From Betaproteobacteria bacterium LSUCC0117 (lineage in GTDB: Bacteria; Pseudomonadota; Gammaproteobacteria; Burkholderiales; Burkholderiaceae_C), in contig JAUJFZ010000002.1 of the NCBI GenBank assembly GCA_030441535.1, positions 398,023 to 462,022 on the forward strand: a stretch of DNA of 64,000 nucleotides. Direction: 5' to 3'. This document shows, piece after piece, positions 10,186 to 17,914 of this stretch. Positions within the stretch are counted from its first letter, which is position 1; each line of letters begins with the position of its first letter. Under the pieces are notes generated by a model. It had not been told where the DNA came from and did not search any database. It saw only the letters and a program-made list of their open reading frames with translations. The translations under genes were made by a program, and so were the position numbers.

Positions 10186-11018
10186 TGTGGGGTATGAGCC
10201 AATTTCCTTTTGCAAAAAAAGCCACGAAGCCGACGCAGCAGACCCTGCCACAGGTTAACTTTTCCGAGGATGGTGAGGTCCGTTACCTGCACTTAGGGTC
10301 GGAGTGGGTGCAGGGGTCGATGTGGCTGGATAAGCCCTATGAGATAGAACTCGACTACGTACGTCGCATGATGGCGTGGTTGCTTTTTGTAGACCTGTCA
10401 GATGTCCCTGATTTGCACGCGATGCAACTGGGGCTGGGGGCAGCGTCTTTGACTAAGTTTTGCCATAAAAAGCTGGGAACCCTGACAACGGCGGTTGAGA
10501 TCAACCCAGAGGTGGTTTCGGTGTGTCGCCATTGGTTCAAGTTGCCGCCGAATAGCGACAAGTTGAACGTCGTTTTGGGCGATGCGCAGGCCGTTTTGAA
10601 ACAGCCGGAGTGGCGACACGCGGTTGACGCCCTGCAGGTTGACTTGTACGACCACGAGGCAGCGGGCCCGGTGCTTGATAGTGTGGATTTTTATGCAAGC
10701 TGTCGTGATGTGCTGTCCGATGACGGCATCATGACAGTGAATTTATTTGGTCGCCATGCCAGTTTTGATGTGTCGATGCAGAACATGGCGCAGGTCTTTG
10801 GCGAGGATGCGATTTGGGCGTTTACGCCCACCCGTGAGGGTAACTGTGTGGTCCTTGCTCAAGCGCGCGCGCATCAACCAGAACGTCTGGCGTTGCTGGC
10901 GCAAGCGCAAGCCATCGAGGCGACCTATAAGTTACCTTGTGTTAATTGGTTAAAAATGTTGAAGCCTTGGCGGGACGTCGGTCGCTTTGACAACATCAAT
11001 GCAATCAAAACGAAATGA
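10185..11018 (+). CDS. Spermidine synthase-like SAM-dependent protein
   Basis: A 277-residue Rossmann-fold protein of the spermine/spermidine synthase family. It shows the glycine-rich LGLGAASLTKF, the acidic residue after strand 2 in TAVEINPEVVSVCR and the second motif VVLGDAQAVL. The region of the catalytic aspartates of real aminopropyltransferases reads LQVDLYDHEAAGP, and the classic gatekeeping loop is not obvious, so polyamine synthesis is not assured. Many betaproteobacteria have such a stand-alone homologue. The first ATG overlaps the tatD-like stop; an ATG three codons later (MSQFPF, 10194) is also possible. Its end overlaps the DUF3422 gene by four bases. Confidence 0.8.
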   Translation: MWGMSQFPFAKKATKPTQQTLPQVNFSEDGEVRYLHLGSEWVQGSMWLDKPYEIELDYVRRMMAWLLFVDLSDVPDLHAMQLGLGAASLTKFCHKKLGTLTTAVEINPEVVSVCRHWFKLPPNSDKLNVVLGDAQAVLKQPEWRHAVDALQVDLYDHEAAGPVLDSVDFYASCRDVLSDDGIMTVNLFGRHASFDVSMQNMAQVFGEDAIWAFTPTREGNCVVLAQARAHQPERLALLAQAQAIEATYKLPCVNWLKMLKPWRDVGRFDNINAIKTK

Positions 11019-12307
11019 AGATACCCATGAAGACGCACCCCCTTCGCCTGGCGTTACACAACGAAATCCACGCGCGACCGCCCGAACCCGTCGAGATCGG
11101 CACTGCGATCACTCACATTGTGATGTGGTTGAACCCTGAGGAGCGGGCCGATAGCTTGGCGCACTTTTCGACGTTGCTGAGCAACCACCACTTGTCTGGC
11201 CCACAGGCGGGCGTCACGCACTTGCGAGCGGATCTGGGTGCTTACAAACTGCGCTGGGAGATGCACACCGAGTTTGTCAGTTACACCTTCATGCGCGCGT
11301 TGCCGCCGGTCGTGCCGAATGCGACATCGGTGGCTAAAGCGATTGATTTAGTCGATGAGGAGTGGTTATCGACGATACCCGGCGAGTGCCTTTGCCAAAT
11401 GCATGTGACCGCGATTGCGCAAGGCGATGATGCCCGGGCGGCACTGGTGCGTAACTCGCTGCGCGACGAGTCATTGGCGGGTTCTTTGGTCGGGATGGGC
11501 CAAGTTGTGGTCCATACAGACTTTGTCATTCAATCGGACGGCGCAACCCAAACGCTGTTACAAGTCGGTGACTTGTCACCCCGGCGCTTGGGCCGTTTGG
11601 TCCAGCGGCTACTCGAAATTGAGACCTACCGAATGGCGGCCCTGTTGGGCTTACCGGAAGCACGGCGGAGCATGGATTTGTTGACCCGTGGAGAGGCCGA
11701 GCTCGCATCACTCGCCACGGCGATCCGGACCGCGAAGTCGGAGGATGAGCCCGAACTACTCGATCGTCTCACTCGCTTGGCGGGAGAAGTGGAGGGGCAC
11801 TACGCGGCCACGCACTCCCGGTTTTCAGCCAGTGATGCGTACTTCCAACTGGTGCGTCGACGCATTGACGACATTGCCGAGGAGCGTTTGGGCAACTTGC
11901 AATCCATCAAAGACTTCATGCAGCGTCGTTTGACCCCAGCCATGAATACCTGTGAATGGTCGCAGCGGCGCCAACAAAACCTCTCTCAGCGAGTTTCTCG
12001 CATGAGTAACTTGCTGCGGACCCGGGTGGAAATTGAGCAGCAGGACAGCAACCGTGAGTTGCTCAGTGCCATGAATGAGCGACAGGCCCTTCAACTTAAA
12101 CTGCAATCGACTGTCGAGGGTCTTTCTGTTGCCGCGATCACCTATTACCTCACCGGTTTGTTGGGTTATCTCGCAAAGGGAGCGGCTGTTTTTGGCTGGC
12201 CGCTGAGTCCCGAGTTGACGATGGCGGCTGCGGTTCCTGTCGTTGTGCTGTTGGTCTGGTGGTTATTGAAGCGCGCACAGCGTGCCATCAAAGGTGATTC
12301 AAATTAA
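11015..12307 (+). CDS. DUF3422 family membrane-anchored protein
   Basis: A 430-residue member of the DUF3422 family, found mainly in alpha- and betaproteobacteria; function unknown. The N-terminus has the family motif HNEIHARPPEPV. The middle is largely helical and charged (about 200-380), ending in MQRRLTPAMNTCEWSQRRQQNLSQRVSRMSNLLRTRVE. Two hydrophobic segments follow (AAITYYLTGLLGYLAKGAAVFGW, then VPVVVLLVWWLL), so the bulk is probably cytoplasmic with a C-terminal membrane hairpin. The architecture resembles CorA-like proteins at the C-terminus, but no metal-transport GMN motif is present. Last gene of the lolCD run. Confidence 0.85.
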   Translation: MKIPMKTHPLRLALHNEIHARPPEPVEIGTAITHIVMWLNPEERADSLAHFSTLLSNHHLSGPQAGVTHLRADLGAYKLRWEMHTEFVSYTFMRALPPVVPNATSVAKAIDLVDEEWLSTIPGECLCQMHVTAIAQGDDARAALVRNSLRDESLAGSLVGMGQVVVHTDFVIQSDGATQTLLQVGDLSPRRLGRLVQRLLEIETYRMAALLGLPEARRSMDLLTRGEAELASLATAIRTAKSEDEPELLDRLTRLAGEVEGHYAATHSRFSASDAYFQLVRRRIDDIAEERLGNLQSIKDFMQRRLTPAMNTCEWSQRRQQNLSQRVSRMSNLLRTRVEIEQQDSNRELLSAMNERQALQLKLQSTVEGLSVAAITYYLTGLLGYLAKGAAVFGWPLSPELTMAAAVPVVVLLVWWLLKRAQRAIKGDSN

Positions 12308-12365
12308 GACCGAATCGAATCGGCGGGGTGCCGCCTCCATTGGCCGCAATCGCGCGACCTGACCG

Positions 12366-13280
12366 GTGGTAAATAAGATCACGCCTGCAGCACCTGCGCA
12401 AATGTGGGTGGGACTGACCTTTGCCGTGTTGGGTGCGGTCGCTTTCAGTGCCAAGGCAATTGTGGTGAAACTGGCCTATCGGTACAACGTTGATGCGGTC
12501 ACGTTGTTGATGTTTCGCATGCTGTTTGCCATGCCGTTGTTCGCCCTAATGGCGTGGTGGGCCGGGCGGGACAAGGCGTCGTTGACGCGCGCTCAATGGA
12601 AGCAGGTCTTGTTGGTCGGCTTCTCGGGTTACTACCTCGCCAGCTTCCTAGACTTCTGGGGGTTGCAATACATCTCGGCCAGCCTGGAAAGACTGATTCT
12701 CTACCTCAACCCCACCGTGGTGCTGCTGTTGGGGTGGTGGCTTTACGGGCGACGTATTCGGGCCCAGCAGTTGTGGGCAATGGCAATCAGTTACACAGGT
12801 GTCATGCTAGTTTTTGGCCACGAGTTACATTTCGATGGCTGGGTGACGCTCATTGGTGGCGGTTTGGTCTTCGCAAGTGCCATCAGTTACGCGGTTTATT
12901 TACTGATGAGTGGGGAGCTGGTCGCTGCTTTGGGTAGCATGCGGCTGGTAGGTCTGGCGAGCATGACGGCGGCGGTGTTTTGCATCCTTCAGTTTGTTTT
13001 GCTTCGCCCGATGGGTGCTGCTGTGGTGGCGCCTGAGGTCATCTACCTGTCGATCTTCAACGCGGTTTTTTGTACGGCGGTGCCCGTGTTGCTGGTGATG
13101 TTGGGGGTTGAAAAAATTGGGGCTGCGCTGGCATCTCAGGTTGGTATGGTTGGACCGATGTCAACGCTCGTCATGGGTGTATTCATTTTGGATGAACCCT
13201 TCAACACATGGATTTTGGTCGGAACCGCCTTTGTTTTAGCGGGCGTTTATTTGGCTTCAAGGCGTGCGCGCTCGGGGTAA
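12366..13280 (+). CDS. DMT-superfamily (EamA) transporter
   Basis: An inner-membrane transporter of the drug/metabolite superfamily with ten hydrophobic segments arranged as two EamA repeats in 304 residues. The first repeat ends near LYLNPTVVLLLGWWLYGRRI and the second near GPMSTLVMGVFILDEPFNTWILVGTAFVLAGVYL, both with the typical acidic residue in the loop. The substrate cannot be read from sequence. The chosen start is a GTG; the ribosome site is weak, and an ATG at 12402 (MWVGLTF) would also give a complete transporter. It sits 58 bp after the DUF3422 gene. Confidence 0.86.
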   Translation: MVNKITPAAPAQMWVGLTFAVLGAVAFSAKAIVVKLAYRYNVDAVTLLMFRMLFAMPLFALMAWWAGRDKASLTRAQWKQVLLVGFSGYYLASFLDFWGLQYISASLERLILYLNPTVVLLLGWWLYGRRIRAQQLWAMAISYTGVMLVFGHELHFDGWVTLIGGGLVFASAISYAVYLLMSGELVAALGSMRLVGLASMTAAVFCILQFVLLRPMGAAVVAPEVIYLSIFNAVFCTAVPVLLVMLGVEKIGAALASQVGMVGPMSTLVMGVFILDEPFNTWILVGTAFVLAGVYLASRRARSG

Positions 13281-13299
13281 TTTGATACAGGAGAAAACG

Positions 13300-14097
13300 A
13301 TGGATTTAGGTATTTCAGGTAAGTGGGCATTGGTTTGTGGTGCCAGCAAAGGTTTGGGGCTGGCCTGCGCGCAACACCTCAGCGAAGCGGGGGTCCATGT
13401 GGTCATGGTCGCACGCCAAGCCGCCGCGCTAGAGGCTGCCGCTAGCGCCTTGCGAAATGCGCCGGGTGCTGGGCAGGTACTGACGGTCGCAGCAGATGTC
13501 ACCACAGAAGCCGGTCGCGACGCCATTTGGGCTGCCGCAGGTGGCCCCGGCAGAGATTACGACATCGTGATTACCAATGCGGGTGGCCCTCCAACAGGCG
13601 ACTTCCGCGATTGGGGCCGTGACCAATGGTTGTCAGCCGTTGATGCCAATATGTTGACCCCCATTGAGTTGATCAAGTCCACCATTGATGGGATGGCGGC
13701 CCGCGGCTTTGGTCGCATCATCAACATCACCAGCGGTGCCGTGAAGTCGCCGATCGATGTGTTGGGCTTGTCCAATGGCGCGCGCAGTGGTCTGACGGGC
13801 TTCATCGCCGGCTTGGCGCGCAGCGGAATCGCCGGTAAGGGTGTCACAGTCAATAACCTGTTGCCTGGCGCATTTGATACCGATCGATTGACCACGACCT
13901 TGAAAGGCGCGGCTGCAAAAACGGGTGCCAGCGTGGAGGATGTGGCCGCCGCACGTCGCAACGGTGTGCCTGCTAAGCGTTTCGGTCAACCCAGCGAGTT
14001 CGGCGCTATGTGTGCTTTTTTGTGCAGCCAGCACGCGGGTTATGTCGTGGGACAAAACATTTTGGTGGATGGTGGCGCCTATCCTGGAACGTTCTGA
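13300..14097 (+). CDS. SDR-family protein with altered catalytic residues
   Basis: A short-chain dehydrogenase/reductase of 265 residues, started at the ATG behind the AGGAGA at 13289-13294. The nucleotide motif is CGASKGLG and the NAG motif is TNAGGPPTGDF. After the active-site serine (NITSGAVK), the position expected for the catalytic Tyr is Ser and that of the Lys is Arg (GLSNGARSGLTGF). This fits the FabG-like subgroup known to lack a perfect SDR tetrad (cd05344-type). It may bind NAD(P) without ordinary ketoreductase chemistry; the substrate is unknown. It follows the DMT transporter by 19 bp and converges on the next DMT gene. Confidence 0.87.
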   Translation: MDLGISGKWALVCGASKGLGLACAQHLSEAGVHVVMVARQAAALEAAASALRNAPGAGQVLTVAADVTTEAGRDAIWAAAGGPGRDYDIVITNAGGPPTGDFRDWGRDQWLSAVDANMLTPIELIKSTIDGMAARGFGRIINITSGAVKSPIDVLGLSNGARSGLTGFIAGLARSGIAGKGVTVNNLLPGAFDTDRLTTTLKGAAAKTGASVEDVAAARRNGVPAKRFGQPSEFGAMCAFLCSQHAGYVVGQNILVDGGAYPGTF

Positions 14098-14118
14098 TGG
14101 GCGGTCGATCGCGGTGGT

Positions 14119-15045
14119 CTAGTGGCGTTTGCCGCTGGACACCACGATCCCCAAAATAATCAGACCAAACGCGACGACATGGTAAGTCCGGGGGGCTTCA
14201 CCGAGGAAAAGTGTTGACAGCGTCGCGGCAAACAAAGGGGTGAGATTGGCGAAAAACCCGGCTGTTGAGGCGCCTGCAATGGCGACACCTGCGCCCCAGA
14301 ACCGGTAGGCCAGAAGTGCCGGGCAGATCGCGACATACGCCAGCGCCAAGACCAGTCCGCCGCTCCATAGAATTTCGGGAGGTGGGTTACCCAGTGCCAG
14401 CGGTAACGCCCATTCCACGGCTGAGAAGCCTCCAGCCCACATCACGCCAAAGATCATTTGGGCCATCAGATAGGCCAACCAGTCTTGTTGCAGCTCGGAT
14501 TGCGCTGGGGTCGGCCTGGAGAGTAGCCAGCTGTAAGTGGCCCAAGCCCAAGTCGCCAAGATCATCCACGCATCGCCCGGCACCAGTTTGAGCTGGGCAA
14601 AACGTGTCAGGTCGCCCTGCAGCAGGACCACCGCGACCCCCAGTAACGAAAAACTGGCCCCAACCCAGGCGCGGGCAGCGGGTTGTTGCTTGAAAAATAC
14701 CCGACCGATTACCAGCATCCAGACGGGCATGCTGGACGCCACGAGCGTGACGTTCATGGCGGTGGAGGTTTGCAAGGCCAGGTACTGGAAGGAGTTGTAA
14801 CAGCCCATACCGGTCAAGCCAAGAAAAACCAAGCGCCAGGTTGCCCCGCTCAGGGTCTGTCGGCGCGCCCATAAAACCCCCAAGAAAGGGCTGACGATCG
14901 CCAATGCCAGCACCCACCGAAAAAAATTCAGCGTCATGGGTGGGATTTGGTCGGCAACCAATCGACCCACAATGGCGTTCCCTGCCCAAAGCACGGGGGG
15001 AATGCAGAGGAAGAGCGCCGCTTTGGCTGTGAGTTTTTGTGTCAT
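14119..15045 (-). CDS. DMT-superfamily (EamA) transporter
   Basis: A second ten-segment EamA transporter, 308 residues, only distantly like the one at 12366. It begins with FLCIPPVLWAGNAIVGRL, and repeat 1 contains LNFFRWVLALAIVSPFLGV. Repeat 2 ends with ANLTPLFAATLSTLFLGEAPRTYHVVAFGLIILGIVVSS. This matches the RhaT/YedA-like drug/metabolite exporters; the substrate is unknown. It is transcribed toward the SDR gene with a 21-bp gap. The 150 bp between its start and the qor start must hold both divergent promoters. Confidence 0.87.
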   Translation of the reverse strand: MTQKLTAKAALFLCIPPVLWAGNAIVGRLVADQIPPMTLNFFRWVLALAIVSPFLGVLWARRQTLSGATWRLVFLGLTGMGCYNSFQYLALQTSTAMNVTLVASSMPVWMLVIGRVFFKQQPAARAWVGASFSLLGVAVVLLQGDLTRFAQLKLVPGDAWMILATWAWATYSWLLSRPTPAQSELQQDWLAYLMAQMIFGVMWAGGFSAVEWALPLALGNPPPEILWSGGLVLALAYVAICPALLAYRFWGAGVAIAGASTAGFFANLTPLFAATLSTLFLGEAPRTYHVVAFGLIILGIVVSSGKRH

Positions 15046-15194
15046 GGTTGGCCCTAGCCGCTCACTGTAACAAGTAATGGCGGTGAACTTCGGGCTGTCG
15101 GCTTAGCGCTGTCGCATGCGTTTACCCCTTAGGCCCGCGCATACCCAAATCCGTGGCAATATTCGTTGGTTTACGACTACAAAAGGAGATATTC

Positions 15195-16181
15195 ATGACC
15201 ATCCATGCCATCAAATTCAACGCGCCCGGCGGCCCAGAAAACCTCGAATGGGTAGAAGTCACCGTCGGTGATCCTGGCCCTGGCGAAGTGCGCGTTCGCC
15301 ACCATACGGTCGGTTTGAACTTCATTGACGTCTACCACCGTACCGGTTTGTACCCCATGCCCATGCCTGCCGGTTTGGGTATGGAAGGCGCTGGCGTGGT
15401 CGAGGCTGTCGGTGAAGGTGTGACCCATTTGAAAGCGGGCGACCGCGTGGCCTATGCTGCCAACCCGCCAGGTTCTTACGCAGAAGTTCGTGTGATGCCG
15501 GCGATGAATGTGTGTGTTTTGCCAGACAACATCAGTTTTGAGACGGGTGCTGCGATGATGCTCAAGGGTCTTACGGCCCAATACCTGTTGAAAAAGACAC
15601 ACCCAGTGGGTGGCCTGCGGGCTGGTGATTACATCCTGTTCCATGCGGCCGCGGGCGGCGTGGGTTTGATTGCCTGCCAATGGGCGAAACACTTGGGTTT
15701 AAATTTGATTGGCACGGCCGGCTCCGATGAGAAGTGTGAGTTAGCTAAAGCACATGGTGCTGCCCACGTGATCAACTACAAGACCCAAGACTTCGTGAAA
15801 GAGGTCAAGGCGATCACGGGCGGCAAGGGCTTGAAAGTGGTTTACGACTCAGTCGGCAAAGACACTTGGGAGGGTTCGCTGCAGTGCTTGGCACCATTCG
15901 GTTTGATGGCCAGCTTCGGCAATGCATCAGGCCCCGTTGAGCCGATCGCCCCCGGTATCTTGGGTCCCAAGGGCTCTTTGTACCTGACGCGCCAAACGCT
16001 GTTCACCCACATCAGCAGCCGCGAGGCCACACAGGCCATGGCCGATGATTTGTTTGACGTGGTCAGTTCAGGTGCAGTCGATATCAAGATCGAGCAGCGC
16101 TACGCCCTCAAGGACGTCGCGCAAGCGCATCGTGATTTGGAAGCACGCAAGACCACCGGTTGCACCATCCTCACGATTTAA
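15195..16181 (+). CDS. qor: NADPH:quinone oxidoreductase, zinc-free MDR type
   Basis: A 328-residue medium-chain dehydrogenase/reductase of the quinone oxidoreductase group, reducing quinones with NADPH in the cytoplasm. GVEAVG-type residues (GMEGAGVVEAVGEGV), NPPGSYAEVRV and the nucleotide-binding HAAAGGVGLIACQWAKHLG are all present. The zinc-ligand cysteines of alcohol dehydrogenases are absent. The start is set by AAAAGGAG seven bases upstream of the ATG at 15195. The GVGLIACQWAK segment and the C-terminal RDLEARKTTGCTIL tail match E. coli Qor. It converges on the aminotransferase gene. Confidence 0.92.
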   Translation: MTIHAIKFNAPGGPENLEWVEVTVGDPGPGEVRVRHHTVGLNFIDVYHRTGLYPMPMPAGLGMEGAGVVEAVGEGVTHLKAGDRVAYAANPPGSYAEVRVMPAMNVCVLPDNISFETGAAMMLKGLTAQYLLKKTHPVGGLRAGDYILFHAAAGGVGLIACQWAKHLGLNLIGTAGSDEKCELAKAHGAAHVINYKTQDFVKEVKAITGGKGLKVVYDSVGKDTWEGSLQCLAPFGLMASFGNASGPVEPIAPGILGPKGSLYLTRQTLFTHISSREATQAMADDLFDVVSSGAVDIKIEQRYALKDVAQAHRDLEARKTTGCTILTI

Positions 16182-16198
16182 ATCGCGAGGTCGGTGTG

Positions 16199-17344
16199 TC
16201 AGGCGGTGGTGGTCTGAGGGGCAACCACCGCCAGTGCCTTTTCGAGGCTGGCGACGGCGGCATCGCTGTCGTGCCACTTATCGAGGCCGAATAGACCAAG
16301 GCGGAAGGTCATGAAGTCGGGACCCTCATCGCACTGCAACGGTACGCCTGCCGCCGTTTGAAGGCCAACTTCTAAGAACTTCTTTGAAGACTGTAAGCCG
16401 GGATCGGTGGTGAAGCTCACCACCACACCGGGGGCTTTGAACCCCTCAGCAGCTACCGATATGAAACCGTAATCGGTTAGCAAGGCCCGTACTTTCTGTC
16501 CCAATGCCATTTGTTCGTCGCGCACTTTGTTGAAACCATAAGCCTCGGTTTCGACCATCGTGTCACGCAAGCGTGTGAGCGCATCCGTCGGCATGGTGGT
16601 GTGATAGGCGTGGCCGCCTTGCTCGTAGGTTTCCATGATGGCGAGCCATTTTTTCAGGTCCATGGCAAACGTCGAGCTCTGCGTCTGTTCAATGGCATCG
16701 CGTGCGCGCGCACTGAGCATGACCATGGCGCAGCAGGGTGAGCTGCTCCAGCCTTTCTGCGGTGCGCTGATCAGGACGTCAACGCCCGTCGCCGCCATGT
16801 CAACCCAGATGGCGCCGGATGCAATGCAATCCAGTACAAAAAGGCCACCGACTTCGTGCACAGCGTCTGCAACCGCTTTTAAGTAATCGTCCGGTAGGAT
16901 CATGCCGGCAGAGGTCTCTACGTGCGGCGCGAACACAACCTTTGGCTTTTCGGCCTTAATCGCAGCGACCACGTCGGCAATCGGCATGGGAGCCCAGGGC
17001 GATTGGGGTTCGTTGGAAATGGGTTTGGCCTTGAGTACCGCGTGCGATTTCGGGATTCGCCCCATGTCGAAGATTTGGGTCCAGCGATAGCTGAACCAGC
17101 CGTTACGGATCACCATCACGTGTTCATCGGTGGCGAACTGCCGCGCGACGGACTCCATACCGAACGTGCCACTGCCAGGGACCAACACCACACTGTGGGC
17201 GCTGTAAACCCCTTTCAGCATACGACCGATGTCGCGCATCACATCACCGAAGCGCTTGGACATGTGATTAAGTGAACGATCGGTGTACACGACCGAGAAT
17301 TCCATCAGTCCATCTGGATCGATATGAGGTAGTAATGCGGGCAT
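16199..17344 (-). CDS. Class V aminotransferase (alanine-glyoxylate / serine-pyruvate type)
   Basis: A PLP-dependent class V aminotransferase of 381 residues. The PLP lysine is in the SAPQKGW motif, preceded by the conserved Asp in LFVLDCIASGA. The N-terminal glycine loop is VLVPGSGTFGMESVARQF. This pattern matches the serine-glyoxylate / alanine-glyoxylate group that moves amino groups between serine or alanine and glyoxylate or pyruvate; the exact pair is undecided. I start it at 17344 because GGAG lies nine bases upstream; an upstream ATG at 17362 would add six residues over that site. It is 27 bp after lspA on the same strand. Confidence 0.87.
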   Translation of the reverse strand: MPALLPHIDPDGLMEFSVVYTDRSLNHMSKRFGDVMRDIGRMLKGVYSAHSVVLVPGSGTFGMESVARQFATDEHVMVIRNGWFSYRWTQIFDMGRIPKSHAVLKAKPISNEPQSPWAPMPIADVVAAIKAEKPKVVFAPHVETSAGMILPDDYLKAVADAVHEVGGLFVLDCIASGAIWVDMAATGVDVLISAPQKGWSSSPCCAMVMLSARARDAIEQTQSSTFAMDLKKWLAIMETYEQGGHAYHTTMPTDALTRLRDTMVETEAYGFNKVRDEQMALGQKVRALLTDYGFISVAAEGFKAPGVVVSFTTDPGLQSSKKFLEVGLQTAAGVPLQCDEGPDFMTFRLGLFGLDKWHDSDAAVASLEKALAVVAPQTTTA

Positions 17345-17371
17345 AAGGCGTCTCCGTTTCAAATGGGTTCG

Positions 17372-17914
17372 TTACGCTTGACGGGTTTTCCGCCAGCGTC
17401 GAATTTCATCGTAGATTAACAGACACGCGCCGATCGTGATGGCGCTGTCTGCCACATTGAATGCAGGGAAATGGCCATTGTAGAAAACGGGCGCTAACAC
17501 GGACCAATGAAAGTCCAAAAAGTCGACCACGTAGCCATGTTGAATTCGATCAATCAGATTACCTAGCGCACCGCCCAGAACACACGCCAGACTGGTGGCG
17601 AGCAGGCGCTCTGCATGGTGCTGTTTCAGCATCCAAGTTAACCATACCGCAGCCACTACCGCGATGCCTCCAAAGAACCAGCGTTGCCAGCCATCCTCTC
17701 CTGCGAGAAAAGAGAACGCGGCACCGTGGTTATGGACGCGTACGATATTGAAAAAGCCCGTGACTTCAAAACCGTCGCCAAACGCCATCGTCTGGATGAT
17801 CCATTGCTTACTCGCTTGATCCAGCAGGACGAGAAGCGCGGCCAGCCCCAACCACGCAAAAAAGCGCTTTGGAGCGGGCGCTGGATTTGAATCTGAAAGG
17901 GCGCTTTCCGTCAT
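17372..17914 (-). CDS. lspA: Lipoprotein signal peptidase LspA
   Basis: Inner-membrane aspartyl protease that removes the signal peptide of diacylated prolipoproteins; 180 residues, four hydrophobic segments. Conserved boxes are [31 protein letters not shown] with one catalytic Asp, VVDFLDFH, and [12 protein letters not shown] with the second catalytic Asp. Its start overlaps the end of ileS by four bases. The order ribF-ileS-lspA is conserved in many proteobacteria. The enzyme acts before LolCD sorts lipoproteins and would process LolB and the element 2 lipoprotein. Confidence 0.96.
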   Translation of the reverse strand: MTESALSDSNPAPAPKRFFAWLGLAALLVLLDQASKQWIIQTMAFGDGFEVTGFFNIVRVHNHGAAFSFLAGEDGWQRWFFGGIAVVAAVWLTWMLKQHHAERLLATSLACVLGGALGNLIDRIQHGYVVDFLDFHWSVLAPVFYNGHFPAFNVADSAITIGACLLIYDEIRRWRKTRQA

